Counted from the first letter of the stretch, positions 54,878 to 63,820 are shown. The stretch is DNA of 64,000 bases from Microbacterium luteum (GCF_015277875.1 NZ_CP063814.1:2418001-2482000), one strand, 5' to 3'. Translations and numbers: made by a program. Notes: generated from the letters alone by a model not told the origin.

Positions 54878-56188
54878 TCAGGCCGTGATGCGCTCACGCA
54901 CGATCGGCGAGGCCGCGGGGGCCTCCGCGGCGATGTCCCACGCGCCGTCCACGGCCGCGAGAGCGCGGTCGAAGCGGGCGGCGTCATCGGCGAGCAGCGT
55001 GAACAGCGGCTGACCTCGGCGCACCCGATCACCCGGCTTGGCATGCAGGTCGATGCCGGCCGCATGCACGACCGGATCCTCAGCCCGAGCGCGCCCGGCA
55101 CCCAGCCGCCACGCGGCGACACCGAACGACATCGCGTCGAGCCTCGCCACAAAGCCGTCCTCCGGCGCAGTGACGACGTGCGTCTCCTTCGGCGACGGCA
55201 GCGCCGCGTCGGGATCGCCGTCCTGCGCACGGATCATGTCGCGCCAGGCATCCATCGCCCGGCCGTCCGCGAGCGCCTTCTCGACGTCGGCATCCGGCTG
55301 ACCGGCCAGGGCAAGCATCTCGCGGGCCAGCGCGACGGTCAGGTCCACGACGTCGGCGGGTCCTCCCCCGGCGAGCACCTCGACGGATTCGCGCACCTCG
55401 TTCGCGTTGCCGATCGCGAGGCCCAGCGGGATGTTCATGTCGGTCAGCAGCGCGGTGGTCGACACGCCCGAGTCGGTGCCGAGGGCGACCATCGTGCGGG
55501 CGAGCTCGCGTGCGCGGTCGATGTCGCGCATGAACGCCCCGGAGCCGAACTTCACATCGAGCACGAGGGAGTCGGTGCCCTCGGCGATCTTCTTCGACAT
55601 GATGCTCGACGCGATGAGCGGGATCGCCTCGACGGTGCCGGTGACATCGCGCAGCGCGTAGAGCTTCTTGTCGGCCGGCGCGAGCCCCGAGCCCGCGGCG
55701 CAGATGACCGCGCCGACACCGGCCAGCTGGGCGAACAGCTCATCGTTCGACAGCGCCGCGCGCCAACCCGGGATCGATTCGAGCTTGTCGAGGGTCCCTC
55801 CGGTGTGACCGAGTCCGCGGCCCGACAGCTGCGGCACGGCGACGCCGAACGAAGCGACCAGCGGCGCCAGCGGCAGGGTGATCTTGTCGCCGACTCCCCC
55901 GGTCGAGTGCTTGTCGACGGTCGGCTTGCCGAGGCCGGAGAAGCTCATCCGCTCGCCGGATGCGATCATCGCGTCGGTCATGACGCGGATCTCATCGCGC
56001 TCCATGCCGTTCAGAAGGATCGCCATCGTGAAAGCCGACATCTGCGCGTCGGAGACGTAGCCGCGCGTGTACGCGTCGATCATCCACCGCAGCGCATCTT
56101 CGTCGACCGCGCCCCCGTCGCGCTTGGCGCGGATGACATCCACGGCGTCATGGGGCTCGACGGCGGCGTGGGAGGTGTGGTCGCTCAA
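54878..56188 (-). CDS. deoA: Thymidine phosphorylase
   Basis: Splits thymidine and deoxyuridine to base and deoxyribose-1-phosphate. The 436 residues show VDVIRAKRDGGAV at the start, KPTVDKHSTGGVGDKITLPL (phosphate and Lys/Ser site), SGRGLGHTGGTLDKLESIPG, SSIMSKKIAEGTDSLVLDVKFGSGAF and DMNIPLGLAIGNANEVRES, the full family signature. The start appears to be TTG at 56188, which overlaps the cdd stop as TTGA, like the ATGA and GTGA overlaps elsewhere. Co-transcribed with cdd. Confidence 0.95.
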   Translation of the reverse strand: MSDHTSHAAVEPHDAVDVIRAKRDGGAVDEDALRWMIDAYTRGYVSDAQMSAFTMAILLNGMERDEIRVMTDAMIASGERMSFSGLGKPTVDKHSTGGVGDKITLPLAPLVASFGVAVPQLSGRGLGHTGGTLDKLESIPGWRAALSNDELFAQLAGVGAVICAAGSGLAPADKKLYALRDVTGTVEAIPLIASSIMSKKIAEGTDSLVLDVKFGSGAFMRDIDRARELARTMVALGTDSGVSTTALLTDMNIPLGLAIGNANEVRESVEVLAGGGPADVVDLTVALAREMLALAGQPDADVEKALADGRAMDAWRDMIRAQDGDPDAALPSPKETHVVTAPEDGFVARLDAMSFGVAAWRLGAGRARAEDPVVHAAGIDLHAKPGDRVRRGQPLFTLLADDAARFDRALAAVDGAWDIAAEAPAASPIVRERITA

Positions 56189-56598
56189 TGCATCTCCGAG
56201 GTGCGCTCGGGGGCGAGGTCGCGCGGCCCGAACGCGTCGGGCAGGACGTCGTCGATGGTGCGGATGCCGGAGACGGTCTCGAGAAGCATGCCGGGGATGG
56301 CATGTTCGTAGAGCAGCTGGCGGCAGCGGCCGCACGGCATGAGGGTCTGCCCCTCGCCGTCGACGCACACGAACGCCACGAGCTGGCCTCCGCCGGACAT
56401 GTGGAGCTCGGACACGAGCCCGCACTCCGCGCACAGGGTGACCCCGTACGACGCGTTCTCGACGTTGCAGCCGGCGACGATGCGCCCGTCGGTGACGAGG
56501 GCCGCCGCCCCCACCTTGAAGCGCGAATACGGCGCATAGGCGCGCTGCATCGCCTCGGTCGCGGCCGCGCGCAGCACGTCCCAATCGATGTCGGTCAT
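56185..56598 (-). CDS. cdd: Cytidine deaminase
   Basis: Deaminates cytidine and deoxycytidine to uridine forms for salvage. The 137 residues have the start YAPYSRFKVGAAAL, the zinc site CNVENASYGVTLCAECGL with catalytic Glu, and MPCGRCRQLL with the other Cys ligands. Length and motif match the short tetrameric class. It lies four bases after the nucleoside transporter permease gene and overlaps deoA, so uptake and deamination are in one unit. Confidence 0.95.
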   Translation of the reverse strand: MTDIDWDVLRAAATEAMQRAYAPYSRFKVGAAALVTDGRIVAGCNVENASYGVTLCAECGLVSELHMSGGGQLVAFVCVDGEGQTLMPCGRCRQLLYEHAIPGMLLETVSGIRTIDDVLPDAFGPRDLAPERTSEMH

Positions 56599-56602
56599 GT
56601 CC

Positions 56603-57895
56603 TCATCCCTTGATGTACGGCTTGCCCGCGGCGGCGGGTGCCCGCACCTGCCCGGCGAAGCCGACCACGGCCAGCACGGTCACGATGTACGGCAGCATCG
56701 CCATGAACTCCGACGGGATGGGCGAGCCCAGGTTCGTCAGGAGCGTCTCGAGGTTCGTGGTGAACCCGAACAGCAGGGCGGCGAGGGTCGCCCGCACCGG
56801 GTCCCATCCTCCGAAGATGACCGCCGCGAGCGCAATGAATCCGAGGCCGCCGGTCATCTCCTTGTCGAAGGAGCCGACCGAGCCGAGCGTGAAGTACGCC
56901 CCACCGATGCCGGCGATGGCACCGGCGAGCAGCACGTTCCAGAACCGGGTCGGGTTCACCTTGATCCCGACGGTGTCCGCCGCCTGAGGGTGCTCGCCGA
57001 CCGCCCGCAGCCGCAGTCCCCAGCGGGTCTTGTACAGCCCCCACGCGACCAGCGGCACCGCGACGTACATGATGTAGACGATCAGGGTCTGGTTGAACAC
57101 GACCGGACCGAGGATGGGGATCTCCGACAGGAACGGGATCGGCACCCGCGGGAAGCGCGGCGGCGAGTTGAGCGCCTCGGAGTTCGGGTTCAGCAGCGCG
57201 CCGTGCAGGAAGCTGGTGAGTCCGGTGATGAGCACGTTCAGCACGACGCCGACGATGACCTGCTCGACGAGGTACTTGATGGAGAACACGGCGAGCACGG
57301 CTCCGACGAGGGCGCCCGCGACGAGGGCGCCGACGAGTCCCAGCAGCACCGATCCGGTGATCGAGGCGATGACCGCCGAGCTGAAGGCCGCGAAGAGGAA
57401 CTGCGCCTCGATCGCGACGTTGACCACGCCGACCCGCTCGCCGATGACACCGCCCAGTGCGCCGAACACGAGGGGAACCGACAGCGACACCGCGCCGAAC
57501 AGGAGCCCGGTGACCGGCACCAGCCCGCCCGCGGCAGACCACGTGAGGAACGCGAACACGGCCAGCAGCGCGAAGACGATCGGCACCCACAGCCCGACCT
57601 TTCGGAAGGTCGCCACCGCCCAGAACGCGTACGCGGTGAGCAGCGCGAGGACGATCGCGCAGATGGTGACCGCCGGCGCGGTCGGGATGCCGATGTCGCC
57701 CAGGTCGATGGATGCGGTGCGGTCGCCGAGGCGATAGGTGCTGACGCCGTCGCGACCGAAGACGAACGCCATGAGCCAGATCAGGGCGGTCGCCACGGCG
57801 AGGGAGATCGGCAGCTTGAAGTGACGCTTCCTCACGCGTTCTCGCACGATCGCGCCACCGGAGGCGGAGGTCGGAAGGCTCGTGTCGATGCTCAT
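56603..57895 (-). CDS. Nucleoside ABC transporter, permease subunit 2
   Basis: A 430-residue membrane permease of the BPD-transp-2 type used with BMP lipoproteins. After a basic N-terminus (RERVRKRHFKLPISLA), it has about nine helices; GALGGVIGERVGVVNVAIEAQFLFAAF is the conserved membrane-loop motif, and LRAVGEHPQAADTVGIKVN is the coupling EAA-like region. The ATG at 57895 overlaps the first permease stop (ATGA). Gene order BMP, ATPase, permease, permease, cytidine deaminase, thymidine phosphorylase points to nucleosides. Confidence 0.9.
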   Translation of the reverse strand: MSIDTSLPTSASGGAIVRERVRKRHFKLPISLAVATALIWLMAFVFGRDGVSTYRLGDRTASIDLGDIGIPTAPAVTICAIVLALLTAYAFWAVATFRKVGLWVPIVFALLAVFAFLTWSAAGGLVPVTGLLFGAVSLSVPLVFGALGGVIGERVGVVNVAIEAQFLFAAFSSAVIASITGSVLLGLVGALVAGALVGAVLAVFSIKYLVEQVIVGVVLNVLITGLTSFLHGALLNPNSEALNSPPRFPRVPIPFLSEIPILGPVVFNQTLIVYIMYVAVPLVAWGLYKTRWGLRLRAVGEHPQAADTVGIKVNPTRFWNVLLAGAIAGIGGAYFTLGSVGSFDKEMTGGLGFIALAAVIFGGWDPVRATLAALLFGFTTNLETLLTNLGSPIPSEFMAMLPYIVTVLAVVGFAGQVRAPAAAGKPYIKG

Positions 57896-59217
57896 GCCGC
57901 ACCCGCCTTCGCCGCGCGACGGGCTCGTCGCTTCGCGGAGAGCTCGCTGTCGTCCTGGGGCAGGAAGAAGATGGTGCGGATCAGCGGCGGCGCCGCGATG
58001 AACAGCACGATGAGCGCCTGCACGACCACCACGATGTCGACGGGGATGTCCTGCGCCACCTGCATCGTGAAGCTGCCGGCCTTCAGCGCACCGAACAGGA
58101 TGCCCGCGGCGAAGACGCCCCAGGCCTTGCTGCGGCCGAGGAGCGCGACCGTGATCGCGTCGAAGCCGATGCCCGCGTCGATGCCGCTGCCGAAGCCACT
58201 CGTGATCGTTCCGGAGATCTGGTTGACGCCCGCGAGGCCGGCGAGGGCACCGGCGAAGGCCATGGCGTAGAAGATGATCCGCTCGACGTTCACGCCGGCG
58301 GCACGCGCGGCGAACGGGTTCTCGCCGACCGCGCGCATCCGGAACCCGAGACTGGACCGTTCGACCAGCCACCACACGAAGGCCGTTGCGGCGATGGCGA
58401 CGATGAAGCCCCAGTTGACCGACAGCGGCGCCGGGAACAGTGACGGGAACTGCGCGGTCACCGGAGTCGGCGACGAGATCGGCTGCGTGCCGCCGGGCCG
58501 CTGGAGCAGCCCGGGAGTGGCCAGCAGCCACGCGACGAAGTAGAACGCCACGAAGTTCAGCATGATCGTGAGGATCACCTCGTGCGCGCCGGTGCGGGCT
58601 TTGAGGAATCCGACGAGACCGCCCCACAGCGCGCCGCCGAGCAGACCCGCAGCGATGGTCAGCGGCAGGTGGATCAGCAGCGGCGCCTGCACCGTGGTCG
58701 CCACGGTCGCGGCGGCGGCGATGCCGATGAGCATCTGACCGCGCGCACCGATGTTGAACAGGCCGACCCGGAACGCCAGGCCCACGCCGAGACCGGCCGC
58801 GATGAGCGGTGTGGCGAAGTTCAGGGTGTCGGTGATCGGCTTGACCGCGCGCACGAACGTGTCCGCCTCGTAGTTCCAGATCGCACCGCGGAAGAGCGAC
58901 GAGTACGCGCCCGCGAACGACTGCCACACGGCGATGACGGTGTCCTGCGGCCGCGCGAAGAAGTAGCCGGCCGCGGACTGCACCTCGGGGTCGGTGAGGG
59001 CGACGAGGATGCCGCCGATCAGCATCGCCAGCACGATCGCGAGGATCGTGGTGACGATGTTGCCGCGCAGGATCTCCCGGATCACCTGGTTCTGGCGCGG
59101 CGGCGGCGTGTCGCCAGCGGGTGTCTGGCTGGCGGATTCACCCGCGGCGGTGCGGGTGAGGACCGGGTCGCTCCCACCGGGGCCGAGGCTGCTGCTCTCG
59201 GGGCTCTGGCCGCTCAC
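57892..59217 (-). CDS. Nucleoside ABC transporter, permease subunit 1
   Basis: A 441-residue permease with an N-terminal cytoplasmic tail of about 65 residues, then helices starting at IVTTILAIVLAMLIGGILVAL. RVGLFNIGARGQMLIGIAAAATV is the family hallmark, and MRAVGENPFAARAAGVNVERII the coupling helix. It is matched to the second permease downstream (ATGA overlap) and the ATPase upstream (GTGA-type overlap). The pair forms the membrane channel of the transporter. Confidence 0.9.
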   Translation of the reverse strand: MSGQSPESSSLGPGGSDPVLTRTAAGESASQTPAGDTPPPRQNQVIREILRGNIVTTILAIVLAMLIGGILVALTDPEVQSAAGYFFARPQDTVIAVWQSFAGAYSSLFRGAIWNYEADTFVRAVKPITDTLNFATPLIAAGLGVGLAFRVGLFNIGARGQMLIGIAAAATVATTVQAPLLIHLPLTIAAGLLGGALWGGLVGFLKARTGAHEVILTIMLNFVAFYFVAWLLATPGLLQRPGGTQPISSPTPVTAQFPSLFPAPLSVNWGFIVAIAATAFVWWLVERSSLGFRMRAVGENPFAARAAGVNVERIIFYAMAFAGALAGLAGVNQISGTITSGFGSGIDAGIGFDAITVALLGRSKAWGVFAAGILFGALKAGSFTMQVAQDIPVDIVVVVQALIVLFIAAPPLIRTIFFLPQDDSELSAKRRARRAAKAGAA

Positions 59218-60746
59218 GCGGTGACCTCCTCATCGGCCGCCGCGACGGGCGGCTTCTCTCCGGCCATCATGAGGCCGAGGACTTCGCGCGGCGCGTCGCC
59301 GGGCACGATGCCCACGATGCGTCCGCGGTACATGACCGCGATGCGGTCGGCGAGCGCGGAGACCTCATCCAGCTCGGTGGAGACGACGATCACCGGAACG
59401 CCGGCGTCGCGGGTGGCGACGATGCGCTTGTGGACGAACTCGATCGACCCGACGTCGATGCCGCGAGTCGGCTGCGAGGCGACGAACAGCTTCAGGTCGC
59501 GGCTGAGCTCTCGTGCGAGCACGACCTTCTGCTGGTTTCCGCCGGACAGCCGGCCGGCGGCGAGATCCGGGCCCTGGGTGCGGATGTCGAACTCGGCGAT
59601 CTTCTCCTCAGCGAACTCCCGCAGCACCCCGCGCTTGAGCGTCGCGGCGGCGAAGAACGGCGCTCCGCTGGAGCGGTTGAGGATGAGGTTGTCGGCGACG
59701 CTGAACTCGCCGACGAGCCCTTCGACCTTGCGATCCTCCGGCACGAACCCGACGCCCTCGTCGACGATCTGCTTGACGGTCTTGCCGACCAGCTCCTCGC
59801 CGTCGAGGGAGATCGAGCCGGTGAGCTTGCGCTGCAGACCGATGATGGCCTCGGTGAGCTCGGTCTGACCGTTGCCCTGCACCCCCGCGATCGCGAGCAC
59901 CTCGCCCGGTCGCACGGTGAAGGAGATGTCGTCGACGACGATCTGGTCGGTGTCGTCGACCACGCGGAGGTTCTCGACGACGAGTCCTCCTTCGCGCAGC
60001 TGCGGCGCATCCTTCTGCACCGTCAGCTCGACGGCACGGCCGACCATGAGCGAGGCGAGCTCGGCGTTCGAAGCGGTCGGCGCGGCCTCGCCGACGACCG
60101 ATCCGAGGCGGATGACGGTGATGCGGTCCGCCACTTCGCGGACCTCCCGCAGCTTGTGGGTGATGAAGACGATGGATGTGCCCTCGTCGCGCAGCTGACG
60201 CATGATGCCCATCAGCTCGTCGGTCTCCTGGGGCGTGAGGACGGCGGTGGGTTCGTCGAACACGAGCACCTTCGCGTCGCGCGAGAGCGCTTTGATGATC
60301 TCGACGCGCTGCTGCGCCCCGACCGGCAGGTCGCCGACGAGCGCGTCGGGGTCGATGTGGAAGCCGAAGCGGGCGGCCACCTCGTTCACGTGGGAACGTG
60401 CCTTGTCGAGGTCCAGAGCTCCGATGCCCGTGGTGTCCTCGTGTCCGAGCATGACGTTCTCGGCGACGGTGAAGACCGGGATGAGCATGAAGTGCTGGTG
60501 AACCATGCCGATGCCCGCGGCCATCGCATCGCCCGGTCCGGCGAAGTGCTGCACCTCGCCGTCGATGACGATGTCGCCCTCCTCCGCGGTGTAGAGGCCG
60601 TACAGCACGTTCATCAGCGTGCTCTTGCCGGCGCCGTTCTCGCCCAGGAGGCAATGGATCTCTCCCGGCTCGACCACCAGATCGATGTGGTCGTTGGCCA
60701 CCAGTGAGCCGAAGCGTTTGGTGATCCCTCGAAGCTCGAGCGTCAT
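59214..60746 (-). CDS. Nucleoside ABC transporter, ATP-binding subunit (tandem domains)
   Basis: A 510-residue protein with two ABC domains. The first has Walker A GENGAGKST (about 37-45), signature VGAQQRVEI and Walker B VLVFDEPTAVL. The second has VQGNGQTEL in the degenerate Walker A position, the signature RLSGGNQQKVVLARE and FVASQPTRGID. This pattern, with one unusual second site, is typical of BMP/NupA and sugar-type importers. The ATG at 60746 is one base after the predicted transcript start (TAGATT); a TTG three codons earlier is less likely. Confidence 0.93.
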   Translation of the reverse strand: MTLELRGITKRFGSLVANDHIDLVVEPGEIHCLLGENGAGKSTLMNVLYGLYTAEEGDIVIDGEVQHFAGPGDAMAAGIGMVHQHFMLIPVFTVAENVMLGHEDTTGIGALDLDKARSHVNEVAARFGFHIDPDALVGDLPVGAQQRVEIIKALSRDAKVLVFDEPTAVLTPQETDELMGIMRQLRDEGTSIVFITHKLREVREVADRITVIRLGSVVGEAAPTASNAELASLMVGRAVELTVQKDAPQLREGGLVVENLRVVDDTDQIVVDDISFTVRPGEVLAIAGVQGNGQTELTEAIIGLQRKLTGSISLDGEELVGKTVKQIVDEGVGFVPEDRKVEGLVGEFSVADNLILNRSSGAPFFAAATLKRGVLREFAEEKIAEFDIRTQGPDLAAGRLSGGNQQKVVLARELSRDLKLFVASQPTRGIDVGSIEFVHKRIVATRDAGVPVIVVSTELDEVSALADRIAVMYRGRIVGIVPGDAPREVLGLMMAGEKPPVAAADEEVTA

Positions 60747-60753
60747 ATCCGCC

Positions 60754-60759
60754 AATCTA
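60754..60759 (-). promoter_or_regulatory. -10 element TAGATT for the ATPase gene
   Basis: Minus-strand TAGATT predicts a transcript start at 60747, one base before the ATG at 60746. It would give the ATPase and permeases a promoter apart from the lipoprotein gene. Confidence 0.45.
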
Positions 60760-60770
60760 TCGATTCGACA

Positions 60771-60806
60771 GGCGGCCGGACAGATGCACGCATCTGCCCG
60801 GCCGCC
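60771..60806 (-). terminator. 17-base hairpin after the lipoprotein gene
   Basis: Two 17-base arms (60771-60787 and 60790-60806) pair with a single G-U on the minus-strand RNA, beginning 18 bases after the stop of the binding-protein gene. No T-run follows, so it may act as a partial terminator or protect the upstream message. Confidence 0.65.
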
Positions 60807-60824
60807 GGGGTGTTTCCGCGCCGC

Positions 60825-61928
60825 TTACGGGGAAGCGGGCGACGTGGCGTCGATCGAACCGTCGATGATGCCCGCGCGGATCTCCTCGAGCTCTGCGGCC
60901 AGGTCGGGGTCGACCATGTCCTCGAAGTCGTGGAACGACGAGATGCCGACACCGTCGTTCTCGAGGGTTCCGACGAACGGGGTGACGTCGAACTCGTCGT
61001 TCGCTGCCTGCACAGCGGCCTCGTACACGGCGACGTCCATCCCCTTGAGGATCGACAGCAGCAGCAGATCGGCGACCGACGGGTCGGTCTCGTAGACGTC
61101 GGCGTCGACCCCCATCAGGGCGATGTCGCCACCGGAGTCGCGGATCGCCTCAGCGGCCGACTGGTAGATCGGGCCGCCGACGGGCAGGAGCACGTCGACG
61201 TCCTGGTCGATGATGCCCTGGGCGACCTGCTTGGCGCGGTCGTTCGCGGCGAACTCCTCGGTGAACTGGCCCTCCTGGGACTCGATGTCCCAGCCGACGA
61301 CCTCGACCTCGGTGTCGTTCTGCTCGTTGTAGTACTCCACGCCGAGCTGGAAGCCGTCCATGAAGATCGTCACCGGCGGAATCTTCGCCCCACCGAAGGT
61401 GCCGACCTTGCCCGACTCGGTGTACGAGGCTGCGGCGTATCCGCCGAGGAAGGCGGCCTGCGCGGTGTCGAAGACCAGCGGCTTGATGTTCGGGGCGTCG
61501 GTCTCGCCGTCGAAGTCGTTGTCGGCCCAGTCGTCGATGATGGCGAACTCGACGTCGGGGTTGGCCTGGGCCGCGGTGACCGTCGGCGCGCTCAGCAGGA
61601 AGCCGACCGAGACGATGAAGTCGCAGCCCTCGGCCACGAGGTTGTCGAGGTTCGCCTCGTAGTCGCTGGCCGAGGCGGACTCGGTCGTGGCGATCTCGAA
61701 GCCCAGTTCCTCACTCGCCTGCTCGAGGCCGGCCAGGCCCAGCTGGTTGAAGGACTTGTCGTTGAAGCCGCCCTCGTCAGAGACCATGCAGGCCTTGAAG
61801 TCGGACATGCCCTCGGCGGCGGTGTCGGTGGTGTCGTCCTCGGGGGCCGAGCCGCAGCCGGCGAGGGCGACGAGCAGGCCCGCGGCGGCTGTGGCGCCGA
61901 CGAGCTTCTTGGTGCGTGAGATGGTCAA
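60825..61928 (-). CDS. Nucleoside-binding lipoprotein, BMP family
   Basis: A 367-residue lipoprotein that catches nucleosides for the transporter. The signal peptide ends in the lipobox LAGC at about 22. KACMVSDEGGFNDKSFNQ is the BMP hallmark, followed by VAEGCDFIVSVGF and VDVLLPVGGPIYQSAAEAIRD. I chose the TTG at 61928 because GGAGG lies five bases upstream; a GTG four codons earlier overlaps that site. First gene of the transport unit. Confidence 0.9.
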   Translation of the reverse strand: MTISRTKKLVGATAAAGLLVALAGCGSAPEDDTTDTAAEGMSDFKACMVSDEGGFNDKSFNQLGLAGLEQASEELGFEIATTESASASDYEANLDNLVAEGCDFIVSVGFLLSAPTVTAAQANPDVEFAIIDDWADNDFDGETDAPNIKPLVFDTAQAAFLGGYAAASYTESGKVGTFGGAKIPPVTIFMDGFQLGVEYYNEQNDTEVEVVGWDIESQEGQFTEEFAANDRAKQVAQGIIDQDVDVLLPVGGPIYQSAAEAIRDSGGDIALMGVDADVYETDPSVADLLLLSILKGMDVAVYEAAVQAANDEFDVTPFVGTLENDGVGISSFHDFEDMVDPDLAAELEEIRAGIIDGSIDATSPASP

Positions 61929-61948
61929 CTCAGCCTCCACATACAGGT

Positions 61949-61965
61949 CCCGTGACTCTCACGGG
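61949..61965 (-). promoter_or_regulatory. Leader hairpin before the lipoprotein gene
   Basis: CCCGTGA and TCACGGG form a perfect 7-base stem with a 3-base loop, 21 bases upstream of the TTG and just before the ribosome binding site. The rest of the 135-base gap (61929-62063) has AT-richer words such as TGTAACTTGATG on the minus strand that may hold the promoter. Confidence 0.4.
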
Positions 61966-62063
61966 GACTGCATCAAGTTACACAGTGCGAAGGAGAATCG
62001 ACAGAGAGCGGGCACAGTCACCGACGAATGGTTACAAACCTGCAATAAGCGCTGAAGCGCCGG

Positions 62064-63179
62064 TCACAGCACGTCGCCCCGACCGGACAGTTTGAGCGCG
62101 TCGACGACACCCTTCACTCGCTGCGCGTTCTCGCTCGTGGTGACCAGCAGCGCATCCTCGGTGTCGACGACCACGATGTCGCGCACGCCGATGAGGCTGA
62201 TCACCCGAGACGTCTGGCTCACCACGATGCCGCTCGCGGCATCCGACAGAATGCGCGCGTTCTCCCCGAGGATCGCGAGGTCGTTGTGGCGGCCGTGCGA
62301 GTTGAGCTTGGCGAGGCTGGCGAAATCGCCCACGTCGTCCCAATCGAAGTGCCCCGGGATGACCGCGAGTGCACCCTTGGCGGCCGCCGGCTCGGCCACG
62401 GCGTAGTCGATCGCGATCTTCGTCAGCGACGGCCACACGCGGTCGACGACGGGCCCCCGGCGCTCGCGGTCGTCCCATGCCTCGGCGAGTTCCATGAGCC
62501 CGGCGTGCAGATCCGGCTGATTGGCCTCGATCTCGGCGAGCAGCACATCCGCACGCGAGATGAACATGCCGGCGTTCCACAGGTAGGAGCGGTCGGCGAA
62601 GTAGGCCCGGGCCGTGTCGAGGTCGGGCTTCTCCACGAAGCTCTGCACAAGGGCCGCCTCGGGCGCGCCGTCGATGACGATGCCGTCGCCCTTCTTGATG
62701 TAGCCGAATCCGATCGACGCCTCCGAGGGCTGGATGCCGATCGTGCAGACGTAGCCCTTGCGAGCCGTCTCGACGGCCTGCCTCACCGCCCAGTCGAACA
62801 GGTGCGGCACGCGGATGACGTGGTCGGCCGCGAACGATCCGATGATCACGTCGGGCTCCCGACGGTGCAGGATGGCGGCGGCCAGCCCGATCGCGGCGGC
62901 CGAGTCACGGGGCTCGGACTCGAGGAAGACGTTCTTGTCCGGGATCCCCGGCAGCTGCTGCTCGACCGCGGCGCGGTGCGCACGACCGGTCACCACCGAG
63001 ATGCGCTCGGCGCCGGCGAGCGGTTCCAGGCGGTCCCACGTGTCGCGCAGCAGCGTCTGCCCCGAGCCACTCAGGTCGTGCAGGAACTTCGGCGCGTCGG
63101 CGCGCGAGAGCGGCCACAGGCGGCTGCCGATCCCTCCGGCGGGGATGACGGCGTAGAAGTCGGCGATCGGCTCAGGCAT
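62064..63179 (-). CDS. manC: Mannose-1-phosphate guanylyltransferase
   Basis: Makes GDP-mannose from GTP and mannose-1-phosphate. The 371 residues begin FYAVIPAGGIGSRLWPLSR with the nucleotidyltransferase loop, then FVEKPDLDTA and SYLWNAGMFISRAD, GHFDWDDVGDFASL and the left-handed helix-like C-terminus, as in actinobacterial ManC. No phosphomannose isomerase domain is fused. The ATG is six bases from a TACCCT hexamer. The product could serve mannosylation of envelope lipids or the polymer of the first cluster. A small stem at 62047-62058 lies behind the stop. Confidence 0.92.
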   Translation of the reverse strand: MPEPIADFYAVIPAGGIGSRLWPLSRADAPKFLHDLSGSGQTLLRDTWDRLEPLAGAERISVVTGRAHRAAVEQQLPGIPDKNVFLESEPRDSAAAIGLAAAILHRREPDVIIGSFAADHVIRVPHLFDWAVRQAVETARKGYVCTIGIQPSEASIGFGYIKKGDGIVIDGAPEAALVQSFVEKPDLDTARAYFADRSYLWNAGMFISRADVLLAEIEANQPDLHAGLMELAEAWDDRERRGPVVDRVWPSLTKIAIDYAVAEPAAAKGALAVIPGHFDWDDVGDFASLAKLNSHGRHNDLAILGENARILSDAASGIVVSQTSRVISLIGVRDIVVVDTEDALLVTTSENAQRVKGVVDALKLSGRGDVL

Positions 63180-63185
63180 GCGGCA

Positions 63186-63191
63186 AGGGTA
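63186..63191 (-). promoter_or_regulatory. -10 element TACCCT, leaderless manC start
   Basis: Minus-strand TACCCT ends six bases before the ATG at 63179. Confidence 0.5.
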
Positions 63192-63256
63192 GCGGCCGCG
63201 GGTGTCGGGGATGTGTCGCCCCGCCCGACCGGACAGATCTCTCGACGTCGAGAGAG

Positions 63257-63270
63257 TTAGGTCGCCCTAA
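63257..63270. promoter_or_regulatory. Palindrome TTAGGTCGCCCTAA upstream of sdhC
   Basis: TTAGG and CCTAA half sites separated by four bases lie 25 bases upstream of the sdhC -10. The half sites recall metal-regulator (DtxR/IdeR) boxes but the spacing differs from the known 19-base site, so the binding protein is open. Confidence 0.4.
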
Positions 63271-63294
63271 TCGCCGGAATCCCGCGGCGCCGAA

Positions 63295-63300
63295 TAAGCT
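63295..63300 (+). promoter_or_regulatory. -10 element TAAGCT for sdhC
   Basis: TAAGCT predicts a transcript starting near 63307, with a leader of about 80 bases, unlike the leaderless genes nearby. Confidence 0.4.
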
Positions 63301-63322
63301 GGGAAAGCGCCCGCGTGACGCA

Positions 63323-63338
63323 GGGGACCGTGGTCCCC
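63323..63338 (+). promoter_or_regulatory. Leader hairpin of the sdh operon
   Basis: GGGGACC and GGTCCCC flank GT, giving a stable stem in the predicted sdhC leader, about 50 bases before the start. Confidence 0.4.
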
Positions 63339-63385
63339 GAAGGGGCATACCGCCCTCACCGTGTACGAGTCCAGGGAGGACGACC

Positions 63386-63820
63386 GTGTCTGCTCCAGCA
63401 CGCGAGGTACCGACGGTGTCGCAGACGACATCGCGAGTGCCCCGAGGAACCCTCTATCGCGGCAACGAGGGGATGTGGTCCTGGGTTCTGCACCGCATCA
63501 CCGGTGTCGCGATCTTCTTCTTCCTGCTCGTGCACGTGCTCGACACGTCGCTGATCCGCGTGTCGCCGGAGGCCTACGACATCGTCATCGGCGCCTACAA
63601 GAACCCGCTGATGGGCATTGGCGAGGTCGCCCTCGTCGGCGCCATCGCGTACCACGCCTACAACGGGCTGCGCATCATCCTCGTCGACTTCTGGTCCAAG
63701 GGCGCGCGCTACCAGCGGCAGCTGTGGTGGGGAGTCCTGGGGCTCTGGGCGGTCACGATGGCCGGGTTCGTTCCGCGTCACCTCATCAACGTCTTCTCCG
63801 ATCTGGGAGGGGGCCACTGA
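63386..63820 (+). CDS. sdhC: Succinate dehydrogenase cytochrome b556 subunit SdhC
   Basis: A membrane anchor of complex II, which passes electrons from succinate to quinone. The 144 residues have three helices. GMWSWVLHRITGVAIF contains the S-x3-H-R-x-T-G quinone-site motif, and AYHAYNGLRIILVDF the heme His and Arg motif of the family. The GTG start has GGGAGG seven bases upstream. It overlaps sdhD by one base. sdhAB would be expected after the window. Confidence 0.94.
   Translation: MSAPAREVPTVSQTTSRVPRGTLYRGNEGMWSWVLHRITGVAIFFFLLVHVLDTSLIRVSPEAYDIVIGAYKNPLMGIGEVALVGAIAYHAYNGLRIILVDFWSKGARYQRQLWWGVLGLWAVTMAGFVPRHLINVFSDLGGGH

Noticed and set aside
62047..62058. Intrinsic terminator after manC
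   Set aside because: The stem is only five bases with a two-base loop and a TTATT tail. It is too weak to list as a feature.
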